Shown here one piece after another: positions 13,411-25,830 of a stretch of DNA of 64,000 nt. Position numbers and translations under genes: made by a program. The stretch is from Muscardinus avellanarius (taxonomy: Eukaryota; Chordata; Mammalia; Rodentia; Gliridae): assembly GCA_963383645.1 (NCBI GenBank), contig OY726574.1, positions 59,580,394-59,644,393 on the forward strand. Reading direction: 5' to 3'. The notes beneath the pieces were generated by a model. It was given only the letters and a program-made list of their open reading frames with translations. It was not told the DNA's origin and made no database searches. The number at the start of each line of letters is the position of its first letter. Positions within the stretch are counted from its first letter, which is position 1.

Positions 13411-13610
13411 GCCGGGCATGGTGGTGCACACTTGTAATACCAGCATTTGGGAGGCTGAGACAGGACTGCGATTCGAGGACAGCCTCAGCTACTTAGTGAG
13501 GTCCTTTGCAACTCAGTGAGACCCTACTTCAAAATAAAAAGTAAAATTGGGCTGGGACTGTAGCAGAGAGAGAAAATGACCTGGGTTCAATCCTTAGTAT
13601 ATATAAAAAA
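13411..13610 (+). repeat. B1-dID SINE
   Basis: It starts gccgggcatggtggtgcaca, continues through a B1 half with an ID half, and has a short A-rich tail. Confidence 0.87.
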
Positions 13611-13639
13611 AAGAATAAAGTGACCTATTTTTGTACACT

Positions 13640-14194
13640 TCAGCAGTCCTCTTGCCCAGCCCAACCTCTTCCCAATGGACTCATGAACAAAGAGATCATG
13701 GCAGCGGGGACAACAGTGTGTCCCAGTATGGTGGCCTGGTGGCAGGTTGATGGCAGTGGAGGGTCTCTGTCATGGGCTGGAAACTACTTCTTTTCACTGG
13801 GATGGAACTTACTTTGCTTATGGACTTCGCTTCGCTATTTGAAATGCTTCTGCCAAAGCCACCATCTTTGGACTCTCAGAATGTCTTTTTTACCATCCTG
13901 GTATGCCACATGGATGTTTATCCTGCCAACAAATAATTTTACAGCAGATGTAGTTCGCCGGTGAACTCATATGCACAAAATTCAGTAGTTTCCATCATCA
14001 AAATAACTGGCCTGGCCAGGCCTGGTGGCGCATACTTGTAATCTCCGTGCTTGGGAGGCGGAGACAGGAGGATCACCTTGGTTCGAAGCCAGCCTCGCTG
14101 GCTTAAGAGACCCTGTTTCCAAATAAAATATAAAATGGGTCTGGGAGTGTAGCCCGGAGGCAGAAGTGTTTCCAGGAACCCCATTACCACCAAA

Positions 14195-14225
<31 letters not shown>

Positions 14226-15255
14226 CTGGTCTGAAGGAACAGTGGAAGACTTAGTCACTACCCCAGCTGTGTGGGAACCCTTTGCCAACTGAGGTAACAT
14301 TCTCTGGAGTCTGGAATATTCTCTGCGTCAGCAACCAGCATGTGTTGGTGTTTCTCCCATGGCCACAATTCATGTGTGCAACAATCAAGGGGAAGAAATG
14401 GGAGTGGTTTCTTTTCCTATTATCCCTAATGGCTTACTAGTAAATTGTTTTGCTTTTGGTATCTGTAACCCTTTAGGTTCTGCCAGACTACTAAAGATTT
14501 TAGTTCCCAAGAGAGGGATGCTTCCACCAAAGAATGTGGTTTTGGCACAGAGCTGAACGTTGAGATTGCCATCTGATCTCTGGCCACAGACCCTCCAGGC
14601 AGAGCGTGGAGTTACTGTGCTGTCTGGTATCATTCATTCTATCAGGGGGATTGTGCTGCTACGCAGTGGGGTAGGGAGGAAATCTGGAATGCAGAAGATT
14701 CTGATGGCCCCTGTTAACATCCTGAAAGAAAAGGTTCATCAGTCAAATATGGGCAGGATAGCTCCTGGCACAGACAATTTGGGAATGGAAGTCAGGTTCA
14801 CCCAGCAGAAAAGGATTACAACCAGCCAGTGTGCTTGTGGAATCAGAAATATACAAAATATGGAATTATTTTTTCTATTTGCCTCTCTGGCTCTTCTACT
14901 GTTTAAAAGGAACAGTTAATGTGAGTTCTGTTAATTATATGCCAGTATTTCAGCTATAATAGCAGAGGGTTGGGTGGCTCAACTACAAGAGGGAAACACT
15001 CACTCACACATTCATGCACTGAATTGGAATCCTCTTCTGTGAAGAGTTGTGGCATGTTTTCAGATGTATGAGAGAGCTGCACCGTGCTAGGTAGACACGT
15101 GATGATGCTGGGTCCTTATCTGGAAATGAAATGTTGTTAAAGAGGTGTGCATGGGTGAGGTCGACAACAGTGGACACTGGCAGTTTGCTAAGCTCTGTCA
15201 GCAGAGTTAAGCTGGACCTATCATCTCAGAATGGATTGATGGAAAGATTTTGAGT
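13640..15255 (+). mobile_element. ERVL-type endogenous retrovirus internal fragment (integrase end of pol and 3' sequence), defective
   Basis: 13640-14000 and 14230-14930 match the 3' (integrase) part of ERVL pol as known from mammalian ERVL/HERV-L elements. 14930-15250 matches the non-coding internal sequence that follows pol in that family. The frame is broken by several stops and frameshifts, and a young SINE sits inside at 14015-14219. No env is expected in ERVL and none is seen. No clear LTR pair flanks it, and a (CAAA)n run starts at its 3' edge. It is a dead, ancient insertion. Confidence 0.72.
14015..14219 (+). repeat. young B1-dID SINE (CCTGGAA subfamily) inserted in ERVL
   Basis: The 10-bp direct repeat aaataactgg at 14001-14010 and 14220-14229 flanks it. 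The tail is (AAAT)n. Confidence 0.92.
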
Positions 15256-15261
15256 TGGCCA

Positions 15262-15306
15262 AAAACAAACAAACAAACAAACAAACAAACAAACAAACAA
15301 ACAAAC
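15262..15306. repeat. (CAAA)n microsatellite
   Basis: About 11 tandem caaa units. Confidence 0.97.
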
Positions 15307-15599
15307 ACACTGTGTAGACCGCAGAAACAAAGTGGCAAGTGTTGCCTTTGGACGATTTTAGAGGGTGACAGAGCAGATACTGAGGTGGGGGTGGTATTGG
15401 CTTGTCTTTGCCTTCCTCCCCTTCACTGTGTAGACCAAGAGCAGCCCCAGGATTACCAGTGGGCACTTAGTGGTGGCCCTGTAAAGAGTTGTTTCACAGT
15501 AGCCTGGCTTTCTACAGAACTCCCAAGAGTCTTCAGTGGGCAATCCATTTTGGAGTGTCTACACACACTTACCTTCTCAAGTTGAATCTCAGATGAACC
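15307..15599. other. unique or unidentified sequence next to ERVL
   Basis: It could be a decayed ERVL LTR (MLT2-like), but no diagnostic motif was identified. Confidence 0.3.
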
Positions 15600-15690
15600 T
15601 GGCATGGTGGAGCATGCCTTAATCACAGAATGATTGCAGGTTCCAAGCCGGCCTCAGGAACTTAACAGGACCCTCAGAAACCTAGCCAGG
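15600..15690 (+). repeat. B1-dID SINE fragment (B1 half)
   Basis: ctggcatggtggagcatgcc through the middle of the B1 half, truncated at the TTTCC repeat. Confidence 0.75.
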
Positions 15691-15699
15691 CTTGCCTGC

Positions 15700-15797
15700 C
15701 TTCCTTTCCTTTCCTTTCCTTTCCTTCCCTTTCCTTTCCTTTCCTTTCCTTTCCTTTCCTTTCCTTTCCTTTCCTTTCCTTTCCTTTCCTTTCCTTT
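15700..15797. repeat. (TTTCC)n microsatellite
   Basis: About 18 tandem ttccttt-phase pentamers lie between two oppositely oriented SINEs. Confidence 0.97.
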
Positions 15798-15807
15798 TCT
15801 CTTTCTG

Positions 15808-16001
15808 TCCTGGAGATGGAACCCAGGGGCATTCTATCTTTGAGCTACATCCCCAGCCCTATTTATTCTGTATTTTGAAACAGGGTCTCACTGAGTTGCA
15901 AAGGGCCTCACTAAGTAGCTGAGGCTGTCCGCAAACTGTGATCCTCCTGTCTCAGCCTCCCGCATGCTGGGATTACAAGAATGCACTACCACGCCCAGCT
16001 C
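15808..16001 (-). repeat. B1-dID SINE
   Basis: Both halves are visible in reverse, and the B1 half ends actaccacgcccagct. Confidence 0.88.
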
Positions 16002-16650
16002 AGACTTTTCTTTCAGAATAAAATTTTTAAAAATGACAAAGGGATGGAGGTGAAGGTCAGAGATAACATGCCCCTGGCTCCAATCCCCAGTATAATAAAA
16101 GATAAAAAATAAAATTCCACATGCCCCCTTAGACCTTCACTTTCCCCGGTTCCTCCTGTAGCCATGCAAGGTCCCACTGCGGTACGAAAGGCCTTGTTCT
16201 CGTAGTGCTTCTGCTGACTGAGAGGGCCCAAGGCCCTCAAAATGCTGCATCAAACCAGAGGAAGAAATTTCTGAGTAGTGAGGGACTGAGGGGCCAGTGC
16301 TACTCCAGGAAGCCCAGATACCTGATGATGATGATGAACTGGTAATAATAATAATAGCTGGAATTTACTGAGCCCCAAAGCCAGCAGAAGACAGGAAATT
16401 ATTAAAATTCGAGCAGAAATAAATGAGAGAACAAAAAACAATTCAAAGAATCAACAAAACCCACAGTAGGCCAGGCACAGGGCCTTGCATGCCCTTTATT
16501 ATCTATTGCTCACAAAATCCTTCTGAAGTCGGTGTACTTATCCTCTAGTACTGCAGGTGAGAAAGTTCTTAGGGCTATCTCAGAATCGAAAGTGCACATG
16601 CTAAGCAATTATGCTTTCTCTATAAAATGCCGCATATTAAAATTATTTCC
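16002..16650. other. unique sequence with a MIR relic
   Basis: 16470-16600 resembles an antisense MIR (gccaggcacagggccttgca ... ctgcaggtgagaaa). The rest is not recognised. Confidence 0.45.
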
Positions 16651-16836
16651 CTGGGTATGGTAGTGGAACCTGTAACCCAGTACTTGGGATGCTGAGACAG
16701 AAAGATTGCAGGTTCAAAGACAGCCTCAGCAACTTAGTAAGGCCCTCAGCAACCTAGCACAACTCTGTTTTGAAACAAAAAATAAAATGGGCTGGGGTTA
16801 TAGCTCAGAGGTAGAATGCCCCTGGGTTCAATATTC

Positions 16837-16881
<45 letters not shown>
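16651..16881 (+). repeat. B1-dID SINE with (CA)n tail
   Basis: The B1 half, the ID half (ggggttatagctcagaggta) and a 40-nt (CA)n starting at 16842 are present. Confidence 0.88.
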
Positions 16882-16884
<3 letters not shown>

Positions 16885-17505
16885 TACTTATTTGAAGATC
16901 AGTATCTTTCACTAGCATATGTTTATTTCAAGAGCAAGGAATATAACCACTTAATACCATAATTCTTAAGCCCACGATCTGAAAATTTTAAGTTTTAAGA
17001 CAAATATTTACTGGAGGAATGGACAAATAAAAGGAGCAATGGGAGGAGGGTGGTAGCGTGGGTATTTTAGGGTAAGATTACTTTACAGTGAGTCTTGCAG
17101 TAGACATTTGTTTTCGGGATGTGATTGGAGCTACATAAAAGAATCCAGAAAGAATGCAGAGGGGGCGTAAGCAATTGAAGGGGATAATGGTGATAGGAAG
17201 ACTTGTTTCAAATCTAAAACAAACCTTGGCGAGGGGAATGGAGTGGCAAAGGTGGACATTCATTTAACAGTGAAAGTATAAAATCCACCAAAACATGGCA
17301 TTTATTTTGATGGGAAGGAGTACATCCACCGACTCAGCAGTAGGGGGAGTGAGATGTAGGGAAATTAAGATTTTAGAACAAATACTAAACATGAAAAATG
17401 CAAAGATATCTGAGTCATTTTGGGATAAAGCACGAGGAGGTGATTTGACACAAAGCAGCCTGCAGATGGGGTGTTGATAAATTTTATCTTATTCATTTAC
17501 TTATT
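16882..17505. other. unique sequence
   Basis: Nothing is recognised. Confidence 0.4.
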
Positions 17506-17662
17506 TTTGGTCCTGGAGGTTGAACCCAGGGTATATTTTCCTCTGATCTACACCCCAAGCTCTATCTTGCGTCTTATTTTGAAACAAGGTCTCACTAAGT
17601 TGCTGAGGCTGTCTCAGCCTCCCAAGTGCAGGGATTACAAGCGTGCACTACCACGCCCAGCT
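17506..17662 (-). repeat. B1-dID SINE (internally shortened)
   Basis: Both halves are present, with the middle of the B1 half deleted. A short direct repeat (tgataaat) flanks it. Confidence 0.85.
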
Positions 17663-18940
17663 GATAAATCTGAAGCATTCCCCAACTTTAAATGGTTTTC
17701 AATCAATCACTGAAGCTCCAGCACGCAGTGAGTGGACGTTTAGATAATGATCACCGCAGGTGTTCAATAAGGATAAAACAGGACAGATGGTTTTGAACCC
17801 GAATTAACTGATTTGTTCATTGATGAGTCAATGAACCTTTATGCTGAGTAGATCCAGCCTTGAACTCTTTATTGTGGTCTAAAAAAACTAGAGTTGAAGT
17901 AAAGGCTAGTAAGACCATTTAAGGATCTTCCCTAGACATAAAGCAATGTGGTAAGATAAACTGTGTATTGCTACAGCAATGTTTTCTCATTTTATAAATA
18001 AGGAATATATTCTCGTTTGAAAAATCAAGGCGAAATTCATAAACTAGTTCATCGAAGACTAAACTGGAGAAAACATAGGTCACTCAGAGTGCATGGCATC
18101 TTCACAAATGAACACTGTTAGTATTAAATTTTAGAAGAGTTCTTTGAATGCTCTCCAGACAAATCCCCTGCTAAAAGTCCCCTCAACGGGCATAAGAACA
18201 AACTTGAGCTCCTTCAAAATTATTTCACCATCTCTAAACTTTTTAATTAGAATCTTGAGGGGGAAAGTCTTGTATATTCAAAGTGAGCAACTTAATTGCA
18301 TAATGAATTATTCCCATTTCTGTTTTAATTTAATTATGCGATTTTCGTTTGAAATCAATTTCAGTGCCTGTAAAATTGACATATGTTTGGTTTGCTTGAC
18401 TTCCAGGGCTTTTCCTAGTCTCATTAAGTCCTCAAGGCAAGGGCCAAACTCCAAAATACTCAGGTTTTCATGGTCATGAGATAGACCGTGGGAGGCATAA
18501 TGGAAGCATCTGATATAAAATCCAAAATGTAATATAAAAATTGACCATGGGATTTGTCATCAAATCTCATCTTTTTGCACTGGTAATATAAAGAACCAAG
18601 TTCACTCCCAAGCCCAAGCTATGTCAGAATTCTATGAAAGAAATTATGATTTGGAATTAATTATTTTTTTAAAGCTTGCCATCCACGACAGAGGAACTAT
18701 GGCATACAGGGCTTATCAGTCCTATTGACTGCTTGTAGCAAGGGTTTTCTTACTGTGCTTCGTAATTTATTTTTTTAGATGTCTTTACTTTTGCCCACGG
18801 GCCTCAAATAAAGTAGTAAGTTGCAAAGGTGACCTGTTTATGCTTCGGCGGTTCATTCATTGATGTATATGCTGGTGCCCACACATCAGTCATGGCTCTG
18901 GGATCTCCTTTTGCTCATAACTTTTTATTTATTTGTTTGT
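17663..18940. other. unique AT-rich sequence
   Basis: No gene or repeat is recognised. Confidence 0.4.
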
Positions 18941-19114
18941 TTATTGGTACTGGGTATTGAACCTGGGGCATTCTACTTCTGAGCTATATCCCCAGCTCTA
19001 TTTTATTTTGAAACAGGGTCTTGCTGAGTTGCTGAAGTTGTCCTCTAACCTGCAATCTTTCTATCTTAGCCTTCCAAGTACAGGGATGACAGGCATGTAC
19101 CACCACCTCTGGCC
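18941..19114 (-). repeat. B1-dID SINE
   Basis: ggtactgggtattgaacctg through gtaccaccacctctggcc. Confidence 0.85.
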
Positions 19115-22100
19115 AATCTATAACATTTGTAACTCAAAATCCTGGGGACCCTTCCACTGGTGATTCTATTATCGATACTCATTTTCATTTCAACAGCCTG
19201 ATTCCCAACTCTACAATCCCAGACCGGGACCTGGAAATCAATCTCGTGCACTCATCAGTTTTAGACATTATGGCAAATCGTTCTGGATTTTAATAGAGTT
19301 TATGGCTCATATGCTCAACAATTTACTCCTTCTGCTTTCTTTACGATTACAAGGAGTGCTTATGGATCAAAGGTACCATAGCTGGATCAGGCAGGCATGC
19401 TGAGACCCAACCCTATATCTTATTGCTGTCTTTGGCCCATGAATTAAATGTGCTGAAAGACACCAGGCAGGGAAGAAACCGTTAAGGATGTAGATTCTCT
19501 TTGCTTTTTTAGGTGTTCTTTCTACCTTGTGTAGATGGCATCAGAGAAGAAAGGAGTAGCCTGCGACCCCTCATAGTCTTCAGTGGGTAGAAAGGTCTCC
19601 GTGTTCAATTCTCTGCTCTAGGGTTTCTAATCCAAAACAGCCTTTTAGAATCGGAATTCACAGTTTCCTTCCAAATGACGGTGGGAGTATGGCTAAATAA
19701 TTATACATCTCAACCATCGCATAAACCGGTTTAATTAACATTTTCAGGCATGTCACATTTACACAATCACTGAATAATTTTCTAGAATGATGTTGCATTA
19801 GAAGTCTCCACACATCAACTTGGGCATTTTTAGTCATGGCCCTTATCATGCCTGAAATAAGTTTTTTTTTCTCTTTTCATATTGCTTTGTTTATTTTTTT
19901 GCTACGATTTGGTACTTCCAATGAAGATGATTCAAACGCGCTGGCCAGATGCTCTGTTCGATTTGCTTGTGTGATGTTTAATTGTGATTGACTTAATCGA
20001 AGCTGGCTGTTGTTTTTCCAGGCAGTTATAGCATTATCAAATTTCCTTTTCATTCGCGCAATAATAAAGGAAATCTCAGAAAACGTTCACACAATATCTC
20101 TGACTTAGTCAGAATATGCTGGATAGATAGAGGAAATCTCCTAGTGTCCAACGTCCATGGGATTTGAGGCATGAGGAGGTTGACAACATGCACTTTGCTT
20201 TGGATTTATCAGCAGGACATGTTTCAAGAAGGTATCAGTCAAATCATTCTCTATGCGAGAAGACATTAAAAATTGGGAAACAAACAATTGCTGTATTATT
20301 AGCAATGTACTCAAATTACTTTTGGGTCTCCAGTGAGACCACTATTATTATTACTGTTATTATAAATGCATTCATTTATTTCTCAAGTAGTAATCCCAAG
20401 CCCGCCTCATAAATCAAGAAATGTTCTCAGGCATGAAGAGGAAATGAAATTAGGAATACAAATGGAAGAAATTGTACAATCAAATAAACAAGCTGAAGTT
20501 GTATTTGGTGCTGCAAACGCATTGAGCCGGGTGGTTACATAAGCAGAAGAATTAGCATTTAGGTCACCAAATTAGTCTTTTGAATTTTCTTGCTCTTTAT
20601 CAAGGATTCTATTTGCTTCCTGACATCATTTACCACGCTATATTAACTTCAGCACTTTCGCGGCCAGTATCTCCAAATTTTAAACCTCTTAACCAATAAC
20701 TCTATCTCTGTGGAAGATTTATTACTGGCTCTGACAATAAAACTTCAATGGATAGCATCTATTAAATTTTATCTATAATGAAAAGTGCTTTTGCAAAATT
20801 CTCACTTGCAAAGATTAAAGAAAAAGAATAAACACATCTTATATCTTTGCCTTAACTGTTTATGCACTAAAATTATTTTGAAGAGTCAAGCACTTATGAG
20901 GAGGAATTCAAACAAATTAATACAATCTTTCTTACTTTAATAGGATATTCCTATAAAAAGTAAATTTTTTGTCTATATTCTATATCTGTTCATATGCAGC
21001 TTTATGAGTAAATAAAATCTTAAGCTGAATTTATATGGCACTATTCTGGTCAAATTTGTGTTCAGTGACTATCCCCAAATGACTGGCACCTCAGGAATGA
21101 AAAGGCACAGGCTCTTGGTGCTAGCCCACAAAGAATCTCCTCTGCAGCAGGATGACTGGGTCTTAAGTGACCTTTCCTTGTGCTGTGAACACATCTGTGG
21201 AAAAAAAAATAGAAATGGAATGCTTGCTATTAACAAAAGTAACTTAACTACGACATAAATTATGTTCAAATGGTGTAGAAATACATTCAGTTATCACAGG
21301 TAGAGTCTGAAAAGTGACCAGTCACCTGATAAAGGAGGTCCCAAGTACACACAGCACACAGATGGACACAGTATTAGCCACTATGCCACTAACAACACAG
21401 ACAACATTGCCAAGTGACGGATTCTTCTCTCAGTTTTAGCTCTTTATATATACTCATCGACAGAAACGATTTCCAGAATTTGACATTTTAAGTGTCAATT
21501 TTCAAGCAATATAAACTCAACAAGAACCATTCTTGCTCACAAAAATAGGTCCAATAAGAATGTGGTTTGTTAGTTCTATGTACTAATACTTCTCAGGACA
21601 TCCTGCTCGTTGAAGTCAGGTATAAATGGGGAATAATTAAATACCTAGTGGTGGGGAATATATATTTTGAGTATCTTAATGGCCCACATTAATCTTATGT
21701 TCAAATATGCTTCTACTACTTAAAAAGGAGATGTCTATTACTCTATAGATATAGATACATAGACAATATTAAGTTGTTCTCTTCAAAAGAAAGGCTGTTC
21801 TTACAGGGTTACCGGGGAAAAGTTAAATTTTGAGAGAGTTTAGCTTGTTACCCTGGGTTTTACCTCCTGCAGCTGCTCATGCTGGTCTCCCAGTGGAGAC
21901 TCCTTCACCACCTTTCAGTACCTATCTGACATTCATTTCTCAGGATACACCTGAAAGGTGCACGTAGCACATAATTCTCTTGCAATATTTATATTGCATT
22001 GAAATGACTGTTTATATACTTGTCTCTGAAACAGCTGTCCTGCAAGTTGCTATGGCTAGAAATGACGTCGTACTCCTCCTCCTTTCATCCTTTGAACCTC

Positions 22101-22574
22101 CCAGAGTGCCTATTTGACTCATGATAGGGGGTTTAGAATGTTACTTGAATTGATCTGAAAACAATCCGTGTAGTTGAAACCTCTAACAAGTCAGAGAAAC
22201 CTTCAACAGGTTAAGGAAACCTCTCACAAGCCACTCTTGTTAGAGTGGCCTCTAACAAGTCACTTCCTCCCACAGGTAAAATTCTTTCCTTTGGGGTTCT
22301 ATCTCTACACTTGATCAGGTGATTATTAAGCAATCATGTTCATCCTACACTGAGGCAAAGTCTTTTTTTTTTTTTTTTTTTGGCCTGGTATCGTTCATTG
22401 ACCTGGTATACCGGTAAAGAATAACTTGGAACTCTCTTCCTTTGAAAGCAAAAACATAGTTAAAAGACACTGGAGTTTCTCATAAACTTATTTTCCCATA
22501 CGTTTCTTTTCAATGATTAAACAATATTAGAACTCTAGTATTTACTAGTACCAAGTGGATTCATGTCAATAATA
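19115..22574. other. 3.4-kb SINE-free block, possible conserved non-coding DNA
   Basis: No SINE, L1 or LTR is recognised. 19860-20800 is AT-rich with low simple-repeat content. A tandem repeat with a hairpin lies at 22176-22264. A poly-T run is at 22363-22381. No coding frame is convincing. Confidence 0.35.
22176..22264. repeat. 3 x 20-bp degenerate tandem repeat followed by a perfect hairpin
   Basis: Units begin with gaaac at 22176, 22196 and 22216, each 20 bp. At 22236-22259 cttgttagag pairs with ctctaacaag around a 4-nt loop, so an inverted partial copy of the unit is followed by another forward partial copy. Confidence 0.85.

Positions 22575-22636
<62 letters not shown>
22575..22636. repeat. 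(TG)n microsatellite at a SINE tail
   Basis: About 30 TG units with one interruption abut the next SINE on its 3' side. Confidence 0.97.
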
Positions 22637-22830
22637 TTCTGAGGATTGACCCCAGGGGCATTCTGCCTCTGAGCTACCCCTCAAGCCCTATTTTATCCTT
22701 TATTTTGAAGCACGGTCTCACTAAGTTGCTGAGAACCTCCCTAAGCAGCTGAGGCTGGCTGTAAACCTGTGGTTCGCCTGTCTCAGCCTCCCAAGTATCA
22801 GGATTACAAGTGTGCGCCACCACGCCTGGC
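22637..22830 (-). repeat. B1-dID SINE
   Basis: Both halves are visible in reverse, ending gtgcgccaccacgcctggc. Confidence 0.9.
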
Positions 22831-23832
22831 TACAATTTCTTAAATATTGAAAAATGTACAAATTAATGTCTAGCTATGCATTTGTTGAAAAAATATTCTA
22901 TGGAATAAAAGCTATTATAATTTTTCATTTTAAGACTCTTGTCTATATACAAATCTATCCACAAAGGAGAATAACCAAGCATTCTTTCATGAGACAAAAT
23001 GTTTCTAGGGACTTGAGTAAGACTTTATCCTTTTAGTCTTCCCATGGGACTCTCTCTTCCTTCTACTTCTGGGCCTGCTCCTGCTCTCTCCCCGTTATGA
23101 ACGGCCAACCCTCTTGCACTTACAGAGACATAATGACATGTGGACTCAGAATCTCACGATAGGGAGACATGCTTCATCAGAGCCCTGGGTGTATCTGCAT
23201 GAGACTTTTTTAGTCTTTTGGCCCCTGTCTATTATCTTAGTAATAAGTGGACCAAGTATCCTGTTTGTCTTGCAGGGCCATATTTTAACTGGCATTATTA
23301 AAGGGGCAAGAAAAGGACCCCACTTAAAACTAAATAATACTGTGTTTTCAGATGGCGGGAGCCCCAAAGGGGTGGAGTATAGGCTAAACCACTGGGATGG
23401 CAACTACTGGTATATAACTCCTACTGTGGTTTGAGCCAGAAGGGACCCCAGGCTAGTCCAGTGCTTCTCTGACATCACAGATGGACAGATGGCACACAGA
23501 AGATTAGGAGTTTACCAGGAATTTGGAGAATGACAGGCAGCTGTTTGACTAAAGTGGAAGTTCCCAACTTGTGGTGGTTTAGTAGAAAAAAACAAAATTT
23601 TCATATCCATTTAAAGAAATGCATTTCTTTTTGAAGAAAATACCCCCAAAGATGATTTCCCTGGAAAGGAAAAAAAAAGTCTTAGAATTCTTTTCAGAGT
23701 CACTCATTTAAAAACTTAGTCTAAATATTCAAATAGTCATTCAATGAATTTTAGCCTCTGTCTTCCCCCAACCCCCGCCAAAAAAATATATATATATATA
23801 GTAATCTGAGTCAATCAAAACCAAACTCCATA
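22831..23832. other. unique sequence with an unassigned open frame
   Basis: A plus-strand frame of 106 codons (23114-23434) has a hydrophobic central stretch but no recognised homology. The region ends in a short (AT)n run at 23787-23800. Confidence 0.35.
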
Positions 23833-24025
23833 GCTGGGCAGGGTGGCATACACCTGTAATCCTAGTATTTGGAAGGCTGAGACAGGAGGATCTCAGGTTC
23901 AAGGTTAGCCTCGGCAACTTGGCGAGGACCTCAGCAACTTAGTGAGATCCTGCTTCAAAATAAAAAAATAAAATAGGGATAGAGGTATAGCTCAGATGTA
24001 AACTGTCCCTGGGTTTGATTTCACA
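23833..24025 (+). repeat. B1-dID SINE (last before the SINE-free block)
   Basis: tagctgggcagggtggcata through the ID half (gaggtatagctcagatgtaa). Confidence 0.87.
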
Positions 24026-24764
24026 AAACAATGCAAAAACTCAGTAAATAACTTTCCTGTTCTTTATTTGTTAGAAATGAGGAAAGTACCCACCTTTGAC
24101 TATAACCCTTAATAGAGGATCTTATTTATAAATCATATGACCATGAGACATACTTTTATATCTTGATAAAAATACTATTCTAATCAAAATACAAATTCAT
24201 ATGCTGTTTGTACCAATTTATATCATTAGAGGATTTAAAAAAAAACAATTCTCTAACTCCAGAACAATTTCAAAATTTCATCTTTCTGAGAAATCAGAAT
24301 TGACTAAAGAGAGGCATACAGAAAAACTTTTGTCTAGACAGTTCAAATAATGCAATATAGCTCCTGATCTTTTTTTTTTTTTTTTTTTTCAGGACTTTCT
24401 GAAAGACAGGGGCTGGGATCTCAGGGCTGGCTGGCCTTTCTCATGTGACCAGCTTCAATAAATGGAAATGGAGTGAGCTCTGTCAAATACAGCAATCTGA
24501 GCCAATCTGGGTTCTCATTCATTGTTATATGACACTGTGATGAGTGTCTATCTAGTCCTTGTTAGTTCTATGGTCTATCAGGAGATGTGGTAGCAGGACA
24601 AGCCCATGATTGTAAGGTCTATGTTTATTTTTCTGATATACATAAGCCATTAAGACTTTTCAGCACAGTAAATTTATCCTTGTCTCTAACAAATGAGTGG
24701 TACATTTAGCCTAATAATTTCTTTCCTGAATTTTGCCTTAATAGGAGTGGTTAGTATTTACAGG

Positions 24765-24925
24765 ATTTTTGCATGCCAGGCATTGATTTAAGTCCCTTGA
24801 GCATAAAAGTTTATTTAGCCCTCATCTGAATAATTAACTCTATGAGTCAAATGCAATTATTTCCATTTACTAGAGGTAGAAACCCAGGCACAAAGTTACG
24901 TAAGCCCTCTAAGTCACACTCTGAG
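24765..24925 (-). repeat. MIR SINE relic
   Basis: Antisense MIR: gccaggcattgatttaagtc ... ccatttactagaggtagaaa ... cacaaagttacgtaag. Confidence 0.7.
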
Positions 24926-25621
24926 ATACTGCGGTGTTGCTAACACATTGGATTTCATTGTTAACGAAAAGGAAGACCTTGGGAAATAATTCTATTTAGC
25001 AGTTGATTCTATTTGGAATAAAACTAAGGAAACTTCTCTAACGCTTTTGTGCGGAGCCTGCTATAAGCACTTAACACAGACATGAATTCATGTAGTCTCC
25101 CCTCGTTTCCTGTGAGGTAGGTTGGACCGTCGTTCCTATTGTATGGAAGGGGGCATTAGGATGCAGGAAGGAGGCCAGGCTGCGAGCCCCAGACCAAGCA
25201 ACCAAGACAAGAGAGATTCAGGGGGAAAACTGTTGCCAATTACTGCAATTATTTTAACATCCTGTCTTGCTGCTGCTGTTAATTCTCCCATCCCTCTAAA
25301 TCTTAGCAACCTCCTTTGTAAATAAGGGGTGGGGGACTCTGTCATCTGTAGGGTTCCTTCCCATACTCTTCTTGACTGATTGGGTACAAAAAGTCCTACA
25401 AAGTCACTTTGGAAAAAATACTCAGTTATTATCCCAGTCCAAAGGCTGAAACACGAGCTCCAGCTATCTGTCTGGCTGCGACTCTGTAATTTCTCCACAT
25501 ATCTCTCTGCGTAGTTCAGAAAAAAATGATACTGTGCGAAGCTGAAGAGGTCAAAGACATTTCTATGGTCTCCGAATTCTTATTTCACTGCAGAATCTCT
25601 CAGCGAGTCCATGTAATCATC

Positions 25622-25830
25622 AAAATTCTGGAAATCCTAGCTCCAACATCTGCCAGCTGTGTGACCCCAAGCACGTACTCTGTCCCTCTGGCCTCAGCAT
25701 CTGTCTAAGATGGGGATGACGCTAATCCTACTTCAACAGAGTTGCTGTGAGGATTAAATGAGATAATAGCACTAAGCTGGAAGAACAGTACTTGGCCCAC
25801 AGTCAATAGTGAGCAAAAGTTAGCATTACT
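25622..25830 (+). repeat. MIR SINE relic
   Basis: It matches the MIR core and tail order: ccagctgtgtgaccccaagc, ggcctcagcatctgtctaag, gctgtgaggattaaatgaga, acagtacttggcccacagt. Its presence explains a short open frame here. Confidence 0.8.
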
